Shown piece after piece: positions 1 through 8,792 of a DNA stretch of 64,000 nt. Positions within the stretch are counted from its first letter, which is position 1, and every line of letters starts with the position of its first letter. The stretch spans positions 1-64,000 of the forward strand of contig JAPKZY010000096.1 in the NCBI GenBank assembly GCA_026393535.1, in the 5' to 3' direction. The translations under genes and the position numbers were made by a program. Under the pieces are notes generated by a model. The model did no database searches, had not been told where the DNA came from, and worked only from the letters and a program-made list of their open reading frames with translations. The stretch is from Actinomycetota bacterium. Its GTDB lineage: Bacteria; Actinomycetota; Acidimicrobiia; Acidimicrobiales; Ilumatobacteraceae.

Positions 1-550
1 GCACTACTTCAGGGCTGAACTGATCTGTTTCGGCATCCAGAAATCCGTAGAAACGATCAAAGCCTCGTGCAAGTGGCCAGCCATCGAATGGACCAGTAGG
101 TCCTGTTTCAGTGAGTGGGGTGACGTGCCATTTGCCAATCATGTAGTTGCGGTATCCGTGAGGGCGCAACATTTCAGCGAGTGTTCCTGCTTCTTTTGCA
201 ATCTTCCCGCGATAGCCGGGGTATCCGCTGTCGAAGTTTGCAAGGCATCCGACACCAACTGAGTGGTGATTACGGCCGGTGTGAATTGCAGCACGAGTTG
301 TAGAGCACATGGCAGTGGTGTGAAAACCAGAGAAGCGCAAACCGCGCTGTGCGATGGAGTCGATGACAGGTGTTGCGTTCTCAGAGCCGTAACAACCAAA
401 ATCTGCAAAGCCGACATCGTCGAGAAGAACGATCAAAATGTTCGGCTTGTTTCCATCGGTGTCTTCTGATGGGAAGTGCGAGGTTGACTCAGCAATCGTG
501 CGACCGATAGTGCCTGGAAATCCCTGAGGTGTGGTGGGATTAAACGTCAT
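1..550 (-). CDS. Sulfatase (arylsulfatase family), 3' part off the left edge
   Basis: Type I sulfatase; hydrolyses sulfate esters of an unknown substrate. Only the first 183 codons are inside the window. Residues 37-50 carry the N-terminal metal-binding strand with the Asp44-Asp45 pair. Residues 82-86 read CSTTR, the site where Cys82 would be converted to formylglycine, followed by GRNHH (residues 92-96) as in bacterial arylsulfatases. A GKWH motif lies further on. The ATG at 550 is set by a perfect GGAGG Shine-Dalgarno sequence at 555-559 on the minus strand. No signal peptide is visible, so it is probably cytoplasmic. An inverted repeat overlies its promoter (separate entry). Family certain; substrate unknown. 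Confidence 0.9.
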   Translation of the reverse strand, partial: MTFNPTTPQGFPGTIGRTIAESTSHFPSEDTDGNKPNILIVLLDDVGFADFGCYGSENATPVIDSIAQRGLRFSGFHTTAMCSTTRAAIHTGRNHHSVGVGCLANFDSGYPGYRGKIAKEAGTLAEMLRPHGYRNYMIGKWHVTPLTETGPTGPFDGWPLARGFDRFYGFLDAETDQFSPEVV

Positions 551-570
551 AAAAACCTCCGTAGGTGGTG

Positions 571-593
571 TGGCAATTGTAGTGATATTGCCA
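571..593 (-). promoter_or_regulatory. Inverted repeat over the putative sulfatase -10 box
   Basis: Perfect 7-bp arms TGGCAAT (571-577) and ATTGCCA (587-593) are separated by 9 bp. On the minus strand a TACAAT hexamer (581-576) lies inside the repeat, 25 nt before the sulfatase ATG. A repressor bound here would cover the -10 element. The operator role is inferred; no -35 match is evident. Confidence 0.4.
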
Positions 594-617
594 AACTCCT
601 AGGAATATGAGGTGCGT

Positions 618-1430
618 TCAGAATGTAGCGATTCGGCCCTGTCTGCGGCCGTGTTCTGCTGCAACACGACGAAAGCGAGGGTCAAGTGAGTTTGGTCCCA
701 TTGCTTCTATGGCTTCAGCATCGGCGACAATCATGCGAATCGTGCTTCCAGATGCCTTTAGTTCATCAAGTTCAGCGGTAACGATGGGCGAAGGTCCGCC
801 GGTCATTGGCGCAATCACGATGACATCAGTGTGCCCTTTGGCTAAGTATGCATTTGCACTGTTGCGTAATCCACCATCGTAATAGCGACGACCATTAATG
901 GTCACGCATGGCCACACGCTCGGCACTGCACAACTTGATGTCACCGCATCGACAAGTGAGACTCCACTGTCTTTTGACCACGTGACAAATTCTCCAGTTA
1001 ACGCATCTATTGCAGTGAGTATCAGTGGGGTGGTTGGCCAGTTGTGAGAAGGCAGACGCTTTTCAATAACAGCACGTCGTGTCGGTTCGTCCACGGTTGT
1101 TGCACCAAGCGCAAGTTCTCCAATTCGTATGCGTTGTTCATCAGTGGTAGTTCCACCCAATGCCATTTCTCCAAAGATGATTGCTAGTGCGTCTAGATCA
1201 AGTTGGGGGGAAATTTCATTGTGCTTTTCAGCAATCTGTCCTGCATAGAGATCAGCAAGGTCCGTGCCCGAAAGTATCTGGGCACCCACGGTGGAACCAG
1301 CTGAGGTACCCACCACTAGGTCAAGGTTGGCGATGATGTCGTGGCCGGCATCACGCAATCCCAACAGGACTCCCGTTTCCCATGCAACACCCGTTACGCC
1401 GCCGCCTGCCAATACCAATGCATGTGTCAT
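618..1430 (-). CDS. Patatin-like phospholipase / esterase (RssA type)
   Basis: Patatin-fold serine hydrolase of 270 residues, expected to hydrolyse acyl esters of lipids. Visible features are the glycine-rich oxyanion loop GGGVTG (residues 9-14), the nucleophile elbow GTSAG (41-45, Ser43) and the DGG motif that supplies the catalytic Asp (Asp185). Together these make the Ser-Asp dyad complete. There is no signal peptide or membrane helix, so it is probably cytoplasmic. It lies 67 bp downstream of the divergently oriented sulfatase start, reading in the same direction, and could be co-transcribed only from its own promoter since it is upstream of nothing obvious. Natural substrate unknown. Confidence 0.88.
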   Translation of the reverse strand: MTHALVLAGGGVTGVAWETGVLLGLRDAGHDIIANLDLVVGTSAGSTVGAQILSGTDLADLYAGQIAEKHNEISPQLDLDALAIIFGEMALGGTTTDEQRIRIGELALGATTVDEPTRRAVIEKRLPSHNWPTTPLILTAIDALTGEFVTWSKDSGVSLVDAVTSSCAVPSVWPCVTINGRRYYDGGLRNSANAYLAKGHTDVIVIAPMTGGPSPIVTAELDELKASGSTIRMIVADAEAIEAMGPNSLDPRFRRVAAEHGRRQGRIATF

Positions 1431-1526
1431 ATCTCATGTTTAGTCGTTTCGGGGCCCGAGGTAATTGTTGCAACTTTGTTTCGTGTGAGGCGTGGCTTGT
1501 TTTGGCTCCATACACTCCAAGGAGAT

Positions 1527-2012
1527 ATGGTCAACCAGCCTGAAGCACGCTATTTAGAGCCCTATGCCGATGACTTGTATCAGGCTGTAATCAGTGCGGT
1601 TCCACATTGGATAACTACTCAAGTATCAGAAATTGCGTCACTGAGTATCGATGAGACGTCGAAGGAATTTACATCTGCATTAGCGGATGTTGCCGAGCAC
1701 ACTCTTCGAGTTGTAACTCAAGATTTATTTGCGCTGTTATCAACTGATGTTGATGCCCAACAATCGAACCCACTGCATGTACTTCGTGCATCGACATCGT
1801 CTGCCACTCAACTATTGCAGACGTTTAGTGCGACGCCAGCTCGACGCGATGAATATGAAGTTCGAGCGATGCCCGATGATGTTTTTTCCATCGGACCATT
1901 GACGTGGAGAGATCTAGGTGAAGAGGTTCACGAAGCAGGTATCTCGTGGGGTGCATGGAAGGCAGCGACAATTCTGACTCGCCGACGCGCGGATGGAAGT
2001 ATCCCGTCATGA
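1527..2012 (+). CDS. Hypothetical protein translationally coupled to glnD
   Basis: A protein of about 161 residues that I do not recognise. The start at 1527 is chosen because it follows an AAGGAG sequence (1519-1524), although the spacing is short; longer in-frame readings run into the divergent patatin gene. The sequence looks soluble and helical, with no membrane segment, and ends with a conserved-looking tryptophan-rich stretch (TWRDLGEE, then SWGAWKAA). Its stop codon overlaps the glnD ATG as ATGA (2009-2012), so the two are very likely co-translated. A link to nitrogen control is suggested by position only. Confidence 0.65.
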   Translation: MVNQPEARYLEPYADDLYQAVISAVPHWITTQVSEIASLSIDETSKEFTSALADVAEHTLRVVTQDLFALLSTDVDAQQSNPLHVLRASTSSATQLLQTFSATPARRDEYEVRAMPDDVFSIGPLTWRDLGEEVHEAGISWGAWKAATILTRRRADGSIPS

Positions 2013-4294
2013 CAACTCGTTCCGAAGTGATTGCAGACATTTCAATGAGCGGTACTGCAGCGTGTCATGCGTTATCCGATGTCACTGATGCCTGGTTGAT
2101 AGAGATTTTCAATGCCGCTACTGCCGGAGAAAAGAAACGTGATGACATAGTGCTTATTGCAGTCGGCGGGTATGGCAGACGTGAACTGGCCCCGCACAGC
2201 GATCTTGACATTTTGCTTGTGCATAAATCAGTAAAAAACATTGGTGAGATCGCCTCAAAGATGTGGTATCCAATTTGGGATGCCGGTATCAAGCTTGGTC
2301 ATGCTGTTCGTACTCCGAAAGAGACAATTCAGTTATGTACATCAGATCTTGATACAGCCACCGCATTAGTGACCGCACGTGTAATTGCTGGAAACCAGAA
2401 ACTTGGACACGAGCTGATTCGTGAGGCGTCTGCTGGTTGGAAGAAAGACGGCCGTCAATGGTTGGTGCAATTACACAGACGAATAATTGAGCGATATGCA
2501 AAAGATGGGGAAGTTGCATTTCTTCTTGAGCCAAACCTTAAAGAAGGTCTTGGTGGTTTACGTGACATTCATGCATTGCAGTGGGCAGTGGAAGCAGGTT
2601 TGGAATTGTCAACTGATGATCGCCGACAATTGATCAGATGTAATGACGTTCTGCTTGGTGTGCGTGTTGCACTGCACCGTCAAGTTGGTCGCGCTAGTGA
2701 AATATTGCGATTGGAAGATCAAGGGCCTGTTGCGCCGATGGCCGGATACGCCACAGACGACAAGTTGATGGAAGCCATTGCAGAAGTAGGACGCGAAGTG
2801 GCGTGGATTGCTGATGAAGCGTGGGCACAACTAGACCCGCCAGCAGATCGTTCTCCTATTGCGCAAGCACTGGCGCCAGGAGTGCATCTGTTAAACGGTG
2901 AAGTGCATCTTGATGATGCTGTGAATGTCGCCGATGACCCGACGTTATTGCTACGAGTTGCAACAGCGGCAGCGCGTCTTCGGGCACGTATTGATCGTGC
3001 GTCGTTAAATCGACTGGGAGATTTATCACCACAATGGCCAAACCCGTGGCCAGCAGGAGCTAGTGATGATCTTGTTGCGCTGCTCCTTGAAGGTGAAGCT
3101 GCGATTCCCGTTCTTGAATCATTAGATCAGCGCAACTTGTTAGTGCGCGTGTTGCCTGAATGGGCGTCGGTACGCAGCAAGCCGCAACGCAACGCATTTC
3201 ATCGCTACACAGTCGACCGTCATTTGTGGCAGACAGTTGCGAATGCTGCAGAGTTGGTGCATCGAGTAGCTCGCCCTGACTTGTTGGTGCTATCGGCTTT
3301 GTTCCATGATCTCGGTAAGGGTTATCCCGGAGATCACACCGAAGTGGGCATTGAACTGTTTGCTGAAATTGGAACGCGAATGGGAATGCCTGAATCAGAT
3401 CAGCGCACTATCAGTTTGCTTATTGAACATCATTTGTTACTTGCCGATACCGCTACGCGACGCGACTTGTCTGATGATGCCACCATCACCATGGTGTCTG
3501 GACACTTGCAATCAACAGTTGTATTAGATCTGTTACATGCGCTGACGCAAGCTGATTCACTTGCTACAGGCCCGTCGGCATGGAGTGATTGGAAAGCAGA
3601 ACTTGTTGCGCTCTTGGTTGAACGCGCCCGACATGTATTAGGTGGTGGCGATATGACAGAAGTGATGTGGCGACTTTTCCCTGATGCGTCGGTGCTGGAA
3701 CTTATGGCCGCTGGCGATATCGCAATTCGCACACAACCAGACCGTGTCACTGTTGTAAGCCCTGACAAGCCAGGAACATTTAGTCGTGTTGCCGGAGTTC
3801 TGTCTCTGTACAACATGGATGTCTTGGGCGCTGAAGCACATTCAGATGAGCAGGGAATGGCAGCCTCAGAGTTTCGTGTCTCAAGCCAACACGGCGATAT
3901 TGACTGGGAACCGATTGAAACAAATCTTCGACTTGCACTGTCTGGTCGACTGGCACTTGATTCGCGACTTGCAGATCGTGCAGCGAATGCTCGGCCTCGT
4001 CGTGCTACGTCTGCGCTTGCACCAGCTGCACCGACAGTTCGTTTCGATGATTCCGCATCATCGAATGCCACATTCCTCGAAGTGCGAGCGCCGGACATGG
4101 TCGGAGTATTGCACCGCATTACGAAAGCAATCGCTGATTGTGGACTCGACATTCGTCATGCCCGAGTATTAACCCTCGGAAATGAAGTTGTGGACTCCTT
4201 TTATGTGCGGGAAGCGAATGGTGGCCGAATAAATGATGAGGCATATAAGAACGAAATTTCTCGCGCTATTTTGTACTCCCTTGGCGAGAAGTAG
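2009..4294 (+). CDS. glnD: Bifunctional PII uridylyltransferase / uridylyl-removing enzyme GlnD
   Basis: Nitrogen sensor that modifies and demodifies the PII signalling protein in response to glutamine. About 761 residues, in the usual domain order. A nucleotidyltransferase domain has GGYGRREL (about 53-60) and a DLD metal pair (65-67). A central HD hydrolase domain has HDLGKG (His433-Asp434). Two C-terminal ACT domains sit at about 580-650 and 690-761 and should bind glutamine. The start at 2009 is preferred over an in-frame ATG at 1946 because it gives a 4-bp ATGA overlap with the upstream gene. No glnB or amtB is in the window. The size is a little short of proteobacterial GlnD. Confidence 0.95.
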   Translation: MTTRSEVIADISMSGTAACHALSDVTDAWLIEIFNAATAGEKKRDDIVLIAVGGYGRRELAPHSDLDILLVHKSVKNIGEIASKMWYPIWDAGIKLGHAVRTPKETIQLCTSDLDTATALVTARVIAGNQKLGHELIREASAGWKKDGRQWLVQLHRRIIERYAKDGEVAFLLEPNLKEGLGGLRDIHALQWAVEAGLELSTDDRRQLIRCNDVLLGVRVALHRQVGRASEILRLEDQGPVAPMAGYATDDKLMEAIAEVGREVAWIADEAWAQLDPPADRSPIAQALAPGVHLLNGEVHLDDAVNVADDPTLLLRVATAAARLRARIDRASLNRLGDLSPQWPNPWPAGASDDLVALLLEGEAAIPVLESLDQRNLLVRVLPEWASVRSKPQRNAFHRYTVDRHLWQTVANAAELVHRVARPDLLVLSALFHDLGKGYPGDHTEVGIELFAEIGTRMGMPESDQRTISLLIEHHLLLADTATRRDLSDDATITMVSGHLQSTVVLDLLHALTQADSLATGPSAWSDWKAELVALLVERARHVLGGGDMTEVMWRLFPDASVLELMAAGDIAIRTQPDRVTVVSPDKPGTFSRVAGVLSLYNMDVLGAEAHSDEQGMAASEFRVSSQHGDIDWEPIETNLRLALSGRLALDSRLADRAANARPRRATSALAPAAPTVRFDDSASSNATFLEVRAPDMVGVLHRITKAIADCGLDIRHARVLTLGNEVVDSFYVREANGGRINDEAYKNEISRAILYSLGEK

Positions 4295-4323
4295 TCGCCT
4301 TTCTACCAAGTAAGGTGAAATCT

Positions 4324-5028
4324 ATGAGCGATGCAGAACCGCAATACTTCACCAAAGATCTCATTCGATGGAGCGAAACTCTTGCAGCCATTGCACGCAC
4401 CGGAATGGGCTTCACGCAGAGCTTGTATGAAAAAGAACGGTACGAAGAAGTACTGAAAGTCGCTGCAGATATCAAAGTGGCAGCTGACGATGCCTTAGAG
4501 GTGCGCCGCGAACAAGACCATTTTGTCCAAGAGTGGATGGAATCTGTTGGCGAAGGTATTCCCGGATACGTCACTCCGAAAGTTGCTGTCGGCGCAATTG
4601 TTGGAAACGAAGAAGGAAAGATTCTCCTCGTTCAACGAAAAGACAGTGGAGTATGGCTGTACCCCACAGGATGGGCTGACGTTGGGTATTCTCCAGCTGA
4701 AGTAGCCATGAAAGAAGTAGAAGAAGAAACAGGCATTATTGCTGAGCCATTACAACTGCTTGGCGTTGTTGATGGCATGCGTATGGGTTTCTCACGATTC
4801 GGCATGTACATGTTGTTGTTTCATCTGCGCGCAACTGGCGGGGAACTACAAGGACATCCATTGGAAACAGGCGATGTGGGCTGGTTCGGGCCCGATGAAC
4901 TTCCCACTCCAACAGCTGGTGCGCAATGGTGGGGCGACATGGCTTTTGCAGCGATTGCTGGCGACATTAATCCGGCAACGTTTGATGCTCCGCGCGAACA
5001 TATGTGGCGCGGCGATCACGCCAGTTAA
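4324..5028 (+). CDS. NUDIX hydrolase with N-terminal helical domain (YjhB type)
   Basis: Pyrophosphohydrolase of nucleoside-diphosphate derivatives, 234 residues. The first ~90 residues form the helical N-terminal domain found in the YjhB/ADP-ribose pyrophosphatase-like group. The Nudix box lies at about 116-139 and ends in KEVEEETGI; relative to the general consensus the first Glu is Tyr and the Arg is Lys, while the metal-binding EExG part is intact. ATG 4324 is preceded by AAGG at 8-nt spacing; a GTG three codons upstream is less likely. It follows glnD by 29 bp on the same strand. Substrate uncertain (ADP-ribose or a related sugar nucleotide). Confidence 0.88.
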   Translation: MSDAEPQYFTKDLIRWSETLAAIARTGMGFTQSLYEKERYEEVLKVAADIKVAADDALEVRREQDHFVQEWMESVGEGIPGYVTPKVAVGAIVGNEEGKILLVQRKDSGVWLYPTGWADVGYSPAEVAMKEVEEETGIIAEPLQLLGVVDGMRMGFSRFGMYMLLFHLRATGGELQGHPLETGDVGWFGPDELPTPTAGAQWWGDMAFAAIAGDINPATFDAPREHMWRGDHAS

Positions 5029-5937
5029 TTAGTTCGTGCCCTGATCGCGCAGAAACTGTTCGACTTCGTCGACTAACAAGTGTGCGTTACTTTCGGGATC
5101 TTCTTGATCGTCATCTCCGAATTTGAATTCAAGTTGCGGTGAGTCTTCTTGATCGAAAATATCGTCACCCATGGAGTCAAGTCGTTCGACATATTCACGA
5201 AGGTCGTCGTCGTCTTCGATTAGTTCATTGACTTTGCTGTCGTAGGCAACAACAAAATTATGCAACGCAGAAAGTGGGGCAGGTGTGCCGATAATTTCCC
5301 CGGCGCGTGCCATGAGAGCACTTGCTGCCTTTGGTGAAGGTATCTGCGATGCATATGCAGGCACTGCAGCCCACAACGATGCTGATGGGATAGATGCTTG
5401 TGAACATGCATCGTGCAAGACGCCAACTATTCCGGTTGGACCTTCATATCGCGAACGTTGTAGATCAAATCTGTCAATAGTGGTTTGGTCGTTTGCGGTA
5501 CCCATGACACGAACTTCGCGCGAGTGTGGAACATCTGCAAGTAACGCGCCAAGTGACAACACTATTGATGCTTCGAAACGAGCAGCAACACTGACGATCT
5601 GTTCGGTAAACAAGCGCCATTTCAAACTTGGTTCTGGACCAAGTACAAGAATGACATCTGCGCCAGGCGTGCTTGCATGCCACAGACTGACCTTTGGCCA
5701 CACAATGGTGCGATTTACTCCATCGAGTAAACGAACAGATGGGCGAATTGTCGCAAAGTCGGTGAATTCTTCAGGGTCGATCTCAGCGAGAGGCTCAGCA
5801 TTCCATGCATCAATGAGGGTGCGTACTGCTGTACTTGAGGCGTCGGCCGCATCGTTCCAGCCACTAAACGCCGCAATGACGGCAGGGCTGCGAAGTGTTG
5901 GTTGCGATAACCAGCGGACGTGATCTGAAGCCGTCAT
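5029..5937 (-). CDS. PAC2 family protein
   Basis: A 302-residue member of the PAC2 (proteasome assembly chaperone 2-like, formerly DUF75) superfamily, widespread in actinobacteria. The typical start of the domain is visible (AAFSGWNDAADA, residues 22-33), as is a central GPTGIVGVLHD stretch (about 165-175). The C-terminus is highly acidic (EDDDDL and further Asp/Glu runs), which suggests a disordered interaction tail. Actinobacterial members are thought to relate to the proteasome, but the exact role is not established and no proteasome genes are in this window. The stop codon abuts that of the convergent NUDIX gene. Confidence 0.85.
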   Translation of the reverse strand: MTASDHVRWLSQPTLRSPAVIAAFSGWNDAADASSTAVRTLIDAWNAEPLAEIDPEEFTDFATIRPSVRLLDGVNRTIVWPKVSLWHASTPGADVILVLGPEPSLKWRLFTEQIVSVAARFEASIVLSLGALLADVPHSREVRVMGTANDQTTIDRFDLQRSRYEGPTGIVGVLHDACSQASIPSASLWAAVPAYASQIPSPKAASALMARAGEIIGTPAPLSALHNFVVAYDSKVNELIEDDDDLREYVERLDSMGDDIFDQEDSPQLEFKFGDDDQEDPESNAHLLVDEVEQFLRDQGTN

Positions 5938-5976
5938 TCCTTCAAAATCTATCGCCGAAAATCACCAGAGAATTCA

Positions 5977-6867
5977 CTAATTGGCTGCATCTGCCAGATC
6001 ATGTGGACCAGCTGCCGGATAGCCCTTTTTCTGACGAATTGCGGCTCCCCACGGCTTCAAAATGGCGATTAATTCGTCGATGTCAGAGCCAAGCGCGCGC
6101 ACTACACATTCCATTTGTTTGTCGGTGTTTTGTTCTACTAATTCGCGCTGGGCACGGCCCTCTGTGGTGAGGGTTCCGTCATCTGTAATGAGACCGTCTC
6201 GTAACAAGCGATCAGTGGCTTCGTCGTAATCTGCTTCGTTCCATCCACGGCTGCGGCTATAGGTCTTGATGGGCATTCCCCAGAACAACTCGCTCAGCAC
6301 CCCAATTTCGCATGCGGTGAATCCGGCACTAATCCATGCCCCGGTATGGCTGTCTCCTCGGTATTCACGCAGCATGTCACCGAGTCGCCACACATCTCCG
6401 ACAACTGAACCCGGCATGGCAAGTGAACTCATGCCAGCAAAAAGCGCGCGACCTTCTGGACGAAGTACTGCTGTTGCACGTGAAAGTAATGTTCGCGCAC
6501 GAGATGCGCCTTCTGGATTTTCACCGATGATGCGGTGCAGTTGCCCAATTGCGCCGTCATCGCGTGCAGCACAGATTGTTGTTGCATCTGTCAGTGTCCA
6601 ACCGTATGCAACAGATGGCAACACCACTTCTGGTTTGAACACCGAAAAGGCGGCAGCGACTACGTGTCCTGGTACCTGCCCCATAACTGAACCACGACTA
6701 GTGAAGTACGCCGGACCATCAGGCGCCATGACTCCGTTCAGTTCTCGTGGACTCGCCCCGAAACCCAATTTTTGGTAGTTGCTGTGGCACTCGGGCGAGA
6801 AATACACCTGCCCCGTGACTGGTTCAAGAACACCTGCTAATACTCGCGAAATATGTGTGGATGACAT
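5977..6867 (-). CDS. SCO6745 family protein (winged-helix-like C-terminus)
   Basis: Protein of about 296 residues resembling the actinobacterial SCO6745 family, whose function is unknown. Recognisable are the YFSPE segment near the N-terminus (about 19-23), the GPAYFTSRG and VPGHVVAAAF segments, and a C-terminal stretch (RLLRDGLITDDGTLTTEGRA) that looks like a winged-helix beta-wing. The start at 6867 is chosen because earlier in-frame ATGs would run into the divergent GNAT gene (start 6932). No membrane segments. Confidence 0.7.
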   Translation of the reverse strand: MSSTHISRVLAGVLEPVTGQVYFSPECHSNYQKLGFGASPRELNGVMAPDGPAYFTSRGSVMGQVPGHVVAAAFSVFKPEVVLPSVAYGWTLTDATTICAARDDGAIGQLHRIIGENPEGASRARTLLSRATAVLRPEGRALFAGMSSLAMPGSVVGDVWRLGDMLREYRGDSHTGAWISAGFTACEIGVLSELFWGMPIKTYSRSRGWNEADYDEATDRLLRDGLITDDGTLTTEGRAQRELVEQNTDKQMECVVRALGSDIDELIAILKPWGAAIRQKKGYPAAGPHDLADAAN

Positions 6868-6931
6868 GCCTGAAGAATAACGACTCGCCGATGTCGCCCG
6901 ACTACTGGGGTAAATGTGGCAAGGTGGGTGC

Positions 6932-7363
6932 ATGTCAGTTGTTGTTGAACAAGCCACTATTGCTAATGCCGAATTGATTGACGCCTTCAACCGTCTCATT
7001 CCGCAACTTTCGACTTCTAACAAGCCACCAACCCAAGAGCAATTAGCCGAGATCATTGCGTCGCCATCGACTGTCCTCTTTATAGCTCGACACGACGAAC
7101 ATATTGTTGGGTCACTCACTCTTGCAACATTTCGCATTCCTACCGGGGTACGTGCGTGGATAGAAGATGTTGTGGTTGATTCTGCGGCTCGAGGACATGG
7201 TGTTGGTGAAGCACTGAATCAAGCAGCAATCTTGGAAGCGCGTCATCGTGGTGCAATTACGGTTGAACTGACATCACGTCCATCTCGTGAAGCTGCAAAT
7301 CGCTTGTATCAGCGACTCGGCTTTGTGGCCCGCGAAACAAACGTGTATCGACACGAGCTATAG
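6932..7363 (+). CDS. GNAT family N-acetyltransferase
   Basis: 143-residue acetyl-CoA-dependent acyltransferase with a single GNAT domain. The acetyl-CoA pyrophosphate loop is seen as RGHGVG (about residues 87-92), followed by the typical helix and by ANRLYQRLGFV near the C-terminus (motif B). ATG 6932 follows AAGGTGG, a good ribosome-binding site; an in-frame ATG at 6914 is less likely. It lies 31 bp before the Ddn-like gene on the same strand, so the two may share a transcript. Substrate (small molecule or protein amine) cannot be deduced. Confidence 0.85.
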   Translation: MSVVVEQATIANAELIDAFNRLIPQLSTSNKPPTQEQLAEIIASPSTVLFIARHDEHIVGSLTLATFRIPTGVRAWIEDVVVDSAARGHGVGEALNQAAILEARHRGAITVELTSRPSREAANRLYQRLGFVARETNVYRHEL

Positions 7364-7382
7364 AGGCTTCTTAATTTCACGC

Positions 7383-7388
7383 TATGGT
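7383..7388 (+). promoter_or_regulatory. -10 box for a leaderless transcript (Ddn-like gene)
   Basis: TATGGT ends 6 nt before the ATG at 7395, so transcription would begin at or next to the start codon. The same TAnnnT-to-start spacing recurs at other genes here. Inferred; no clear -35. Confidence 0.35.
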
Positions 7389-7394
7389 TGCGCT

Positions 7395-7841
7395 ATGAAT
7401 CACCTCGAAGGCACATACGTACCCAGCACTAGCGAATGGGTACGTAATCAAATCGATGAGTACGAAAAGTCTGCAGGCACTGTAGGAAACACTCTTATGA
7501 AGACGGGCATCCCTGTCATCATCGTCACTATGCGTGGCGCCAAGAGTGGAAATGTTCGAAAGATCGCACTGATGCGTGTTGAACATGAAGGTTCGTATGC
7601 GTTGGTTGCATCACGCGGTGGCGCTGCCGAAAACCCGGATTGGTATACCAATCTGATCGAGAACCCTACAGAAGTTCTGGTGCAAGATGGCCCGGCACCA
7701 TTTCGTGTCACGGTTCGTGAAGTAAAAGGTGATGAATACAACGTGTGGTGGGAGCGTTCCGCTGCTGTATTTCCTCAGTACAACGAATACAAAACCAAGA
7801 CGTCACGCATCATCCCAATCTTGATTACAGAACCTCAGTAA
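7395..7841 (+). CDS. Nitroreductase/deazaflavin (F420)-dependent oxidoreductase, Ddn family
   Basis: 148-residue member of the DUF385/Ddn family, whose characterised mycobacterial members use the deazaflavin F420 as hydride donor to reduce quinones or nitro compounds. The family core is visible: PVIIVTMRGAKSGNVRKIAL, then ALVASRGGAAENPDWYTNL and a VWWERSAAVFPQYNEYKTKT end. ATG 7395 is preferred because upstream in-frame sequence is within the GNAT gene. Family assignment is firm; use of F420 rather than FMN is inferred from the family. No F420 biosynthesis gene is in the window. Confidence 0.9.
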   Translation: MNHLEGTYVPSTSEWVRNQIDEYEKSAGTVGNTLMKTGIPVIIVTMRGAKSGNVRKIALMRVEHEGSYALVASRGGAAENPDWYTNLIENPTEVLVQDGPAPFRVTVREVKGDEYNVWWERSAAVFPQYNEYKTKTSRIIPILITEPQ

Positions 7842-7844
7842 TTT

Positions 7845-8723
7845 TTAGTGTTGTTGTAGAAACGTTCCTTCAAGTTGATCGAGATGATCTCGGTCAAGTT
7901 GCCACAACTGGGCGAATGACTCAATTCCTTGCGTTGCGGTATTGCCGCGAAGACTAGACAACCCAAGCAAGGCTCGAGCTGCAGTGGGAAGTGTTTGTGC
8001 AATTTCTAAAGGAATAGCAAGTGGTACTGCTTCTTCTGGCGTCAACCACCCCAACAAGAACCCGATGTACAACGCCTTGCGAACTCGGTCAGAACTTGTG
8101 TTAGCGCCACCGCCATGAGCAAGACTGCCCAAGTAAATTAGTGCGTCGCCCGGCTTCATTTCTACGGGTTGCGCGCATGATGCATCAATAGGGCTGTTGT
8201 ATCCGTCGCGGTGGCTACTCGGCACCACCATGGTTGCACCGACTTCTGCGTCATAATCACCCAAGGCAACGAGCGCAGACATTTGAAGATCTATTCCTTG
8301 TTTTGCGGCAAACGACCAGTTGATGTCATCACGATGCAGCGCCTGAGCTGGGTTACCGGGCGCGATGTAAATAGTTTCAGCTTGACTCATCCAATAATTA
8401 CCGCAGTTAGGCAAAAGAATTTCATCGGCTATACCGAGCAGAATCTCATTGAGAAGAATTGAATCAACGAACTGACGACTCTTCGCTGCAAGTCCTTGAA
8501 TACGAACTGTCTTTCGACCATAAAATTCATCGTCCCCGGCGTCTTCCCGAAACCCAGGAGACCGACGCTCAACGTGAGGCTGTAGTTGATCATGCAGTGT
8601 GCGAGTTTCGTTCGGTGTCAATAATCCTTCGACGACAACTCCACCGTCGCGGTGCACAATTTTTGCTAATTCACTGACCGATGTATTTTTCGGGCAACGA
8701 GATAATGATTGAGAGGAGAACAC
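7845..8723 (-). CDS. Phytanoyl-CoA dioxygenase (PhyH) family protein
   Basis: Fe(II)/2-oxoglutarate-dependent oxygenase of 292 residues. The 2-His-1-Asp iron triad is visible as His130-x-Asp132 (in ALHRDD) and His203 (in GSLAHGGG), with Arg214 placed to bind the 2-oxoglutarate carboxylate. PhyH proteins hydroxylate diverse small substrates including fatty acyl-CoAs; the substrate here is unknown. The start is uncertain: GTG 8723 gives full length but has no clear ribosome-binding site, and an internal GTG about 22 codons later is possible. Its end is 3 bp from that of the convergent Ddn-like gene. Confidence 0.85.
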   Translation of the reverse strand: MFSSQSLSRCPKNTSVSELAKIVHRDGGVVVEGLLTPNETRTLHDQLQPHVERRSPGFREDAGDDEFYGRKTVRIQGLAAKSRQFVDSILLNEILLGIADEILLPNCGNYWMSQAETIYIAPGNPAQALHRDDINWSFAAKQGIDLQMSALVALGDYDAEVGATMVVPSSHRDGYNSPIDASCAQPVEMKPGDALIYLGSLAHGGGANTSSDRVRKALYIGFLLGWLTPEEAVPLAIPLEIAQTLPTAARALLGLSSLRGNTATQGIESFAQLWQLDRDHLDQLEGTFLQQH

Positions 8724-8792
8724 TGAGTCACGGTATCTACCACAAGGTGGACAATGATTCCATTCGACCCGAAATATATGAAGATTGAGTTT

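Noticed and set aside
3430-4152. 240-codon minus-strand open frame opposite glnD
   Set aside because: Antisense shadow of the ACT/HD-coding part of glnD; Ser/Arg-rich with no recognisable domain.
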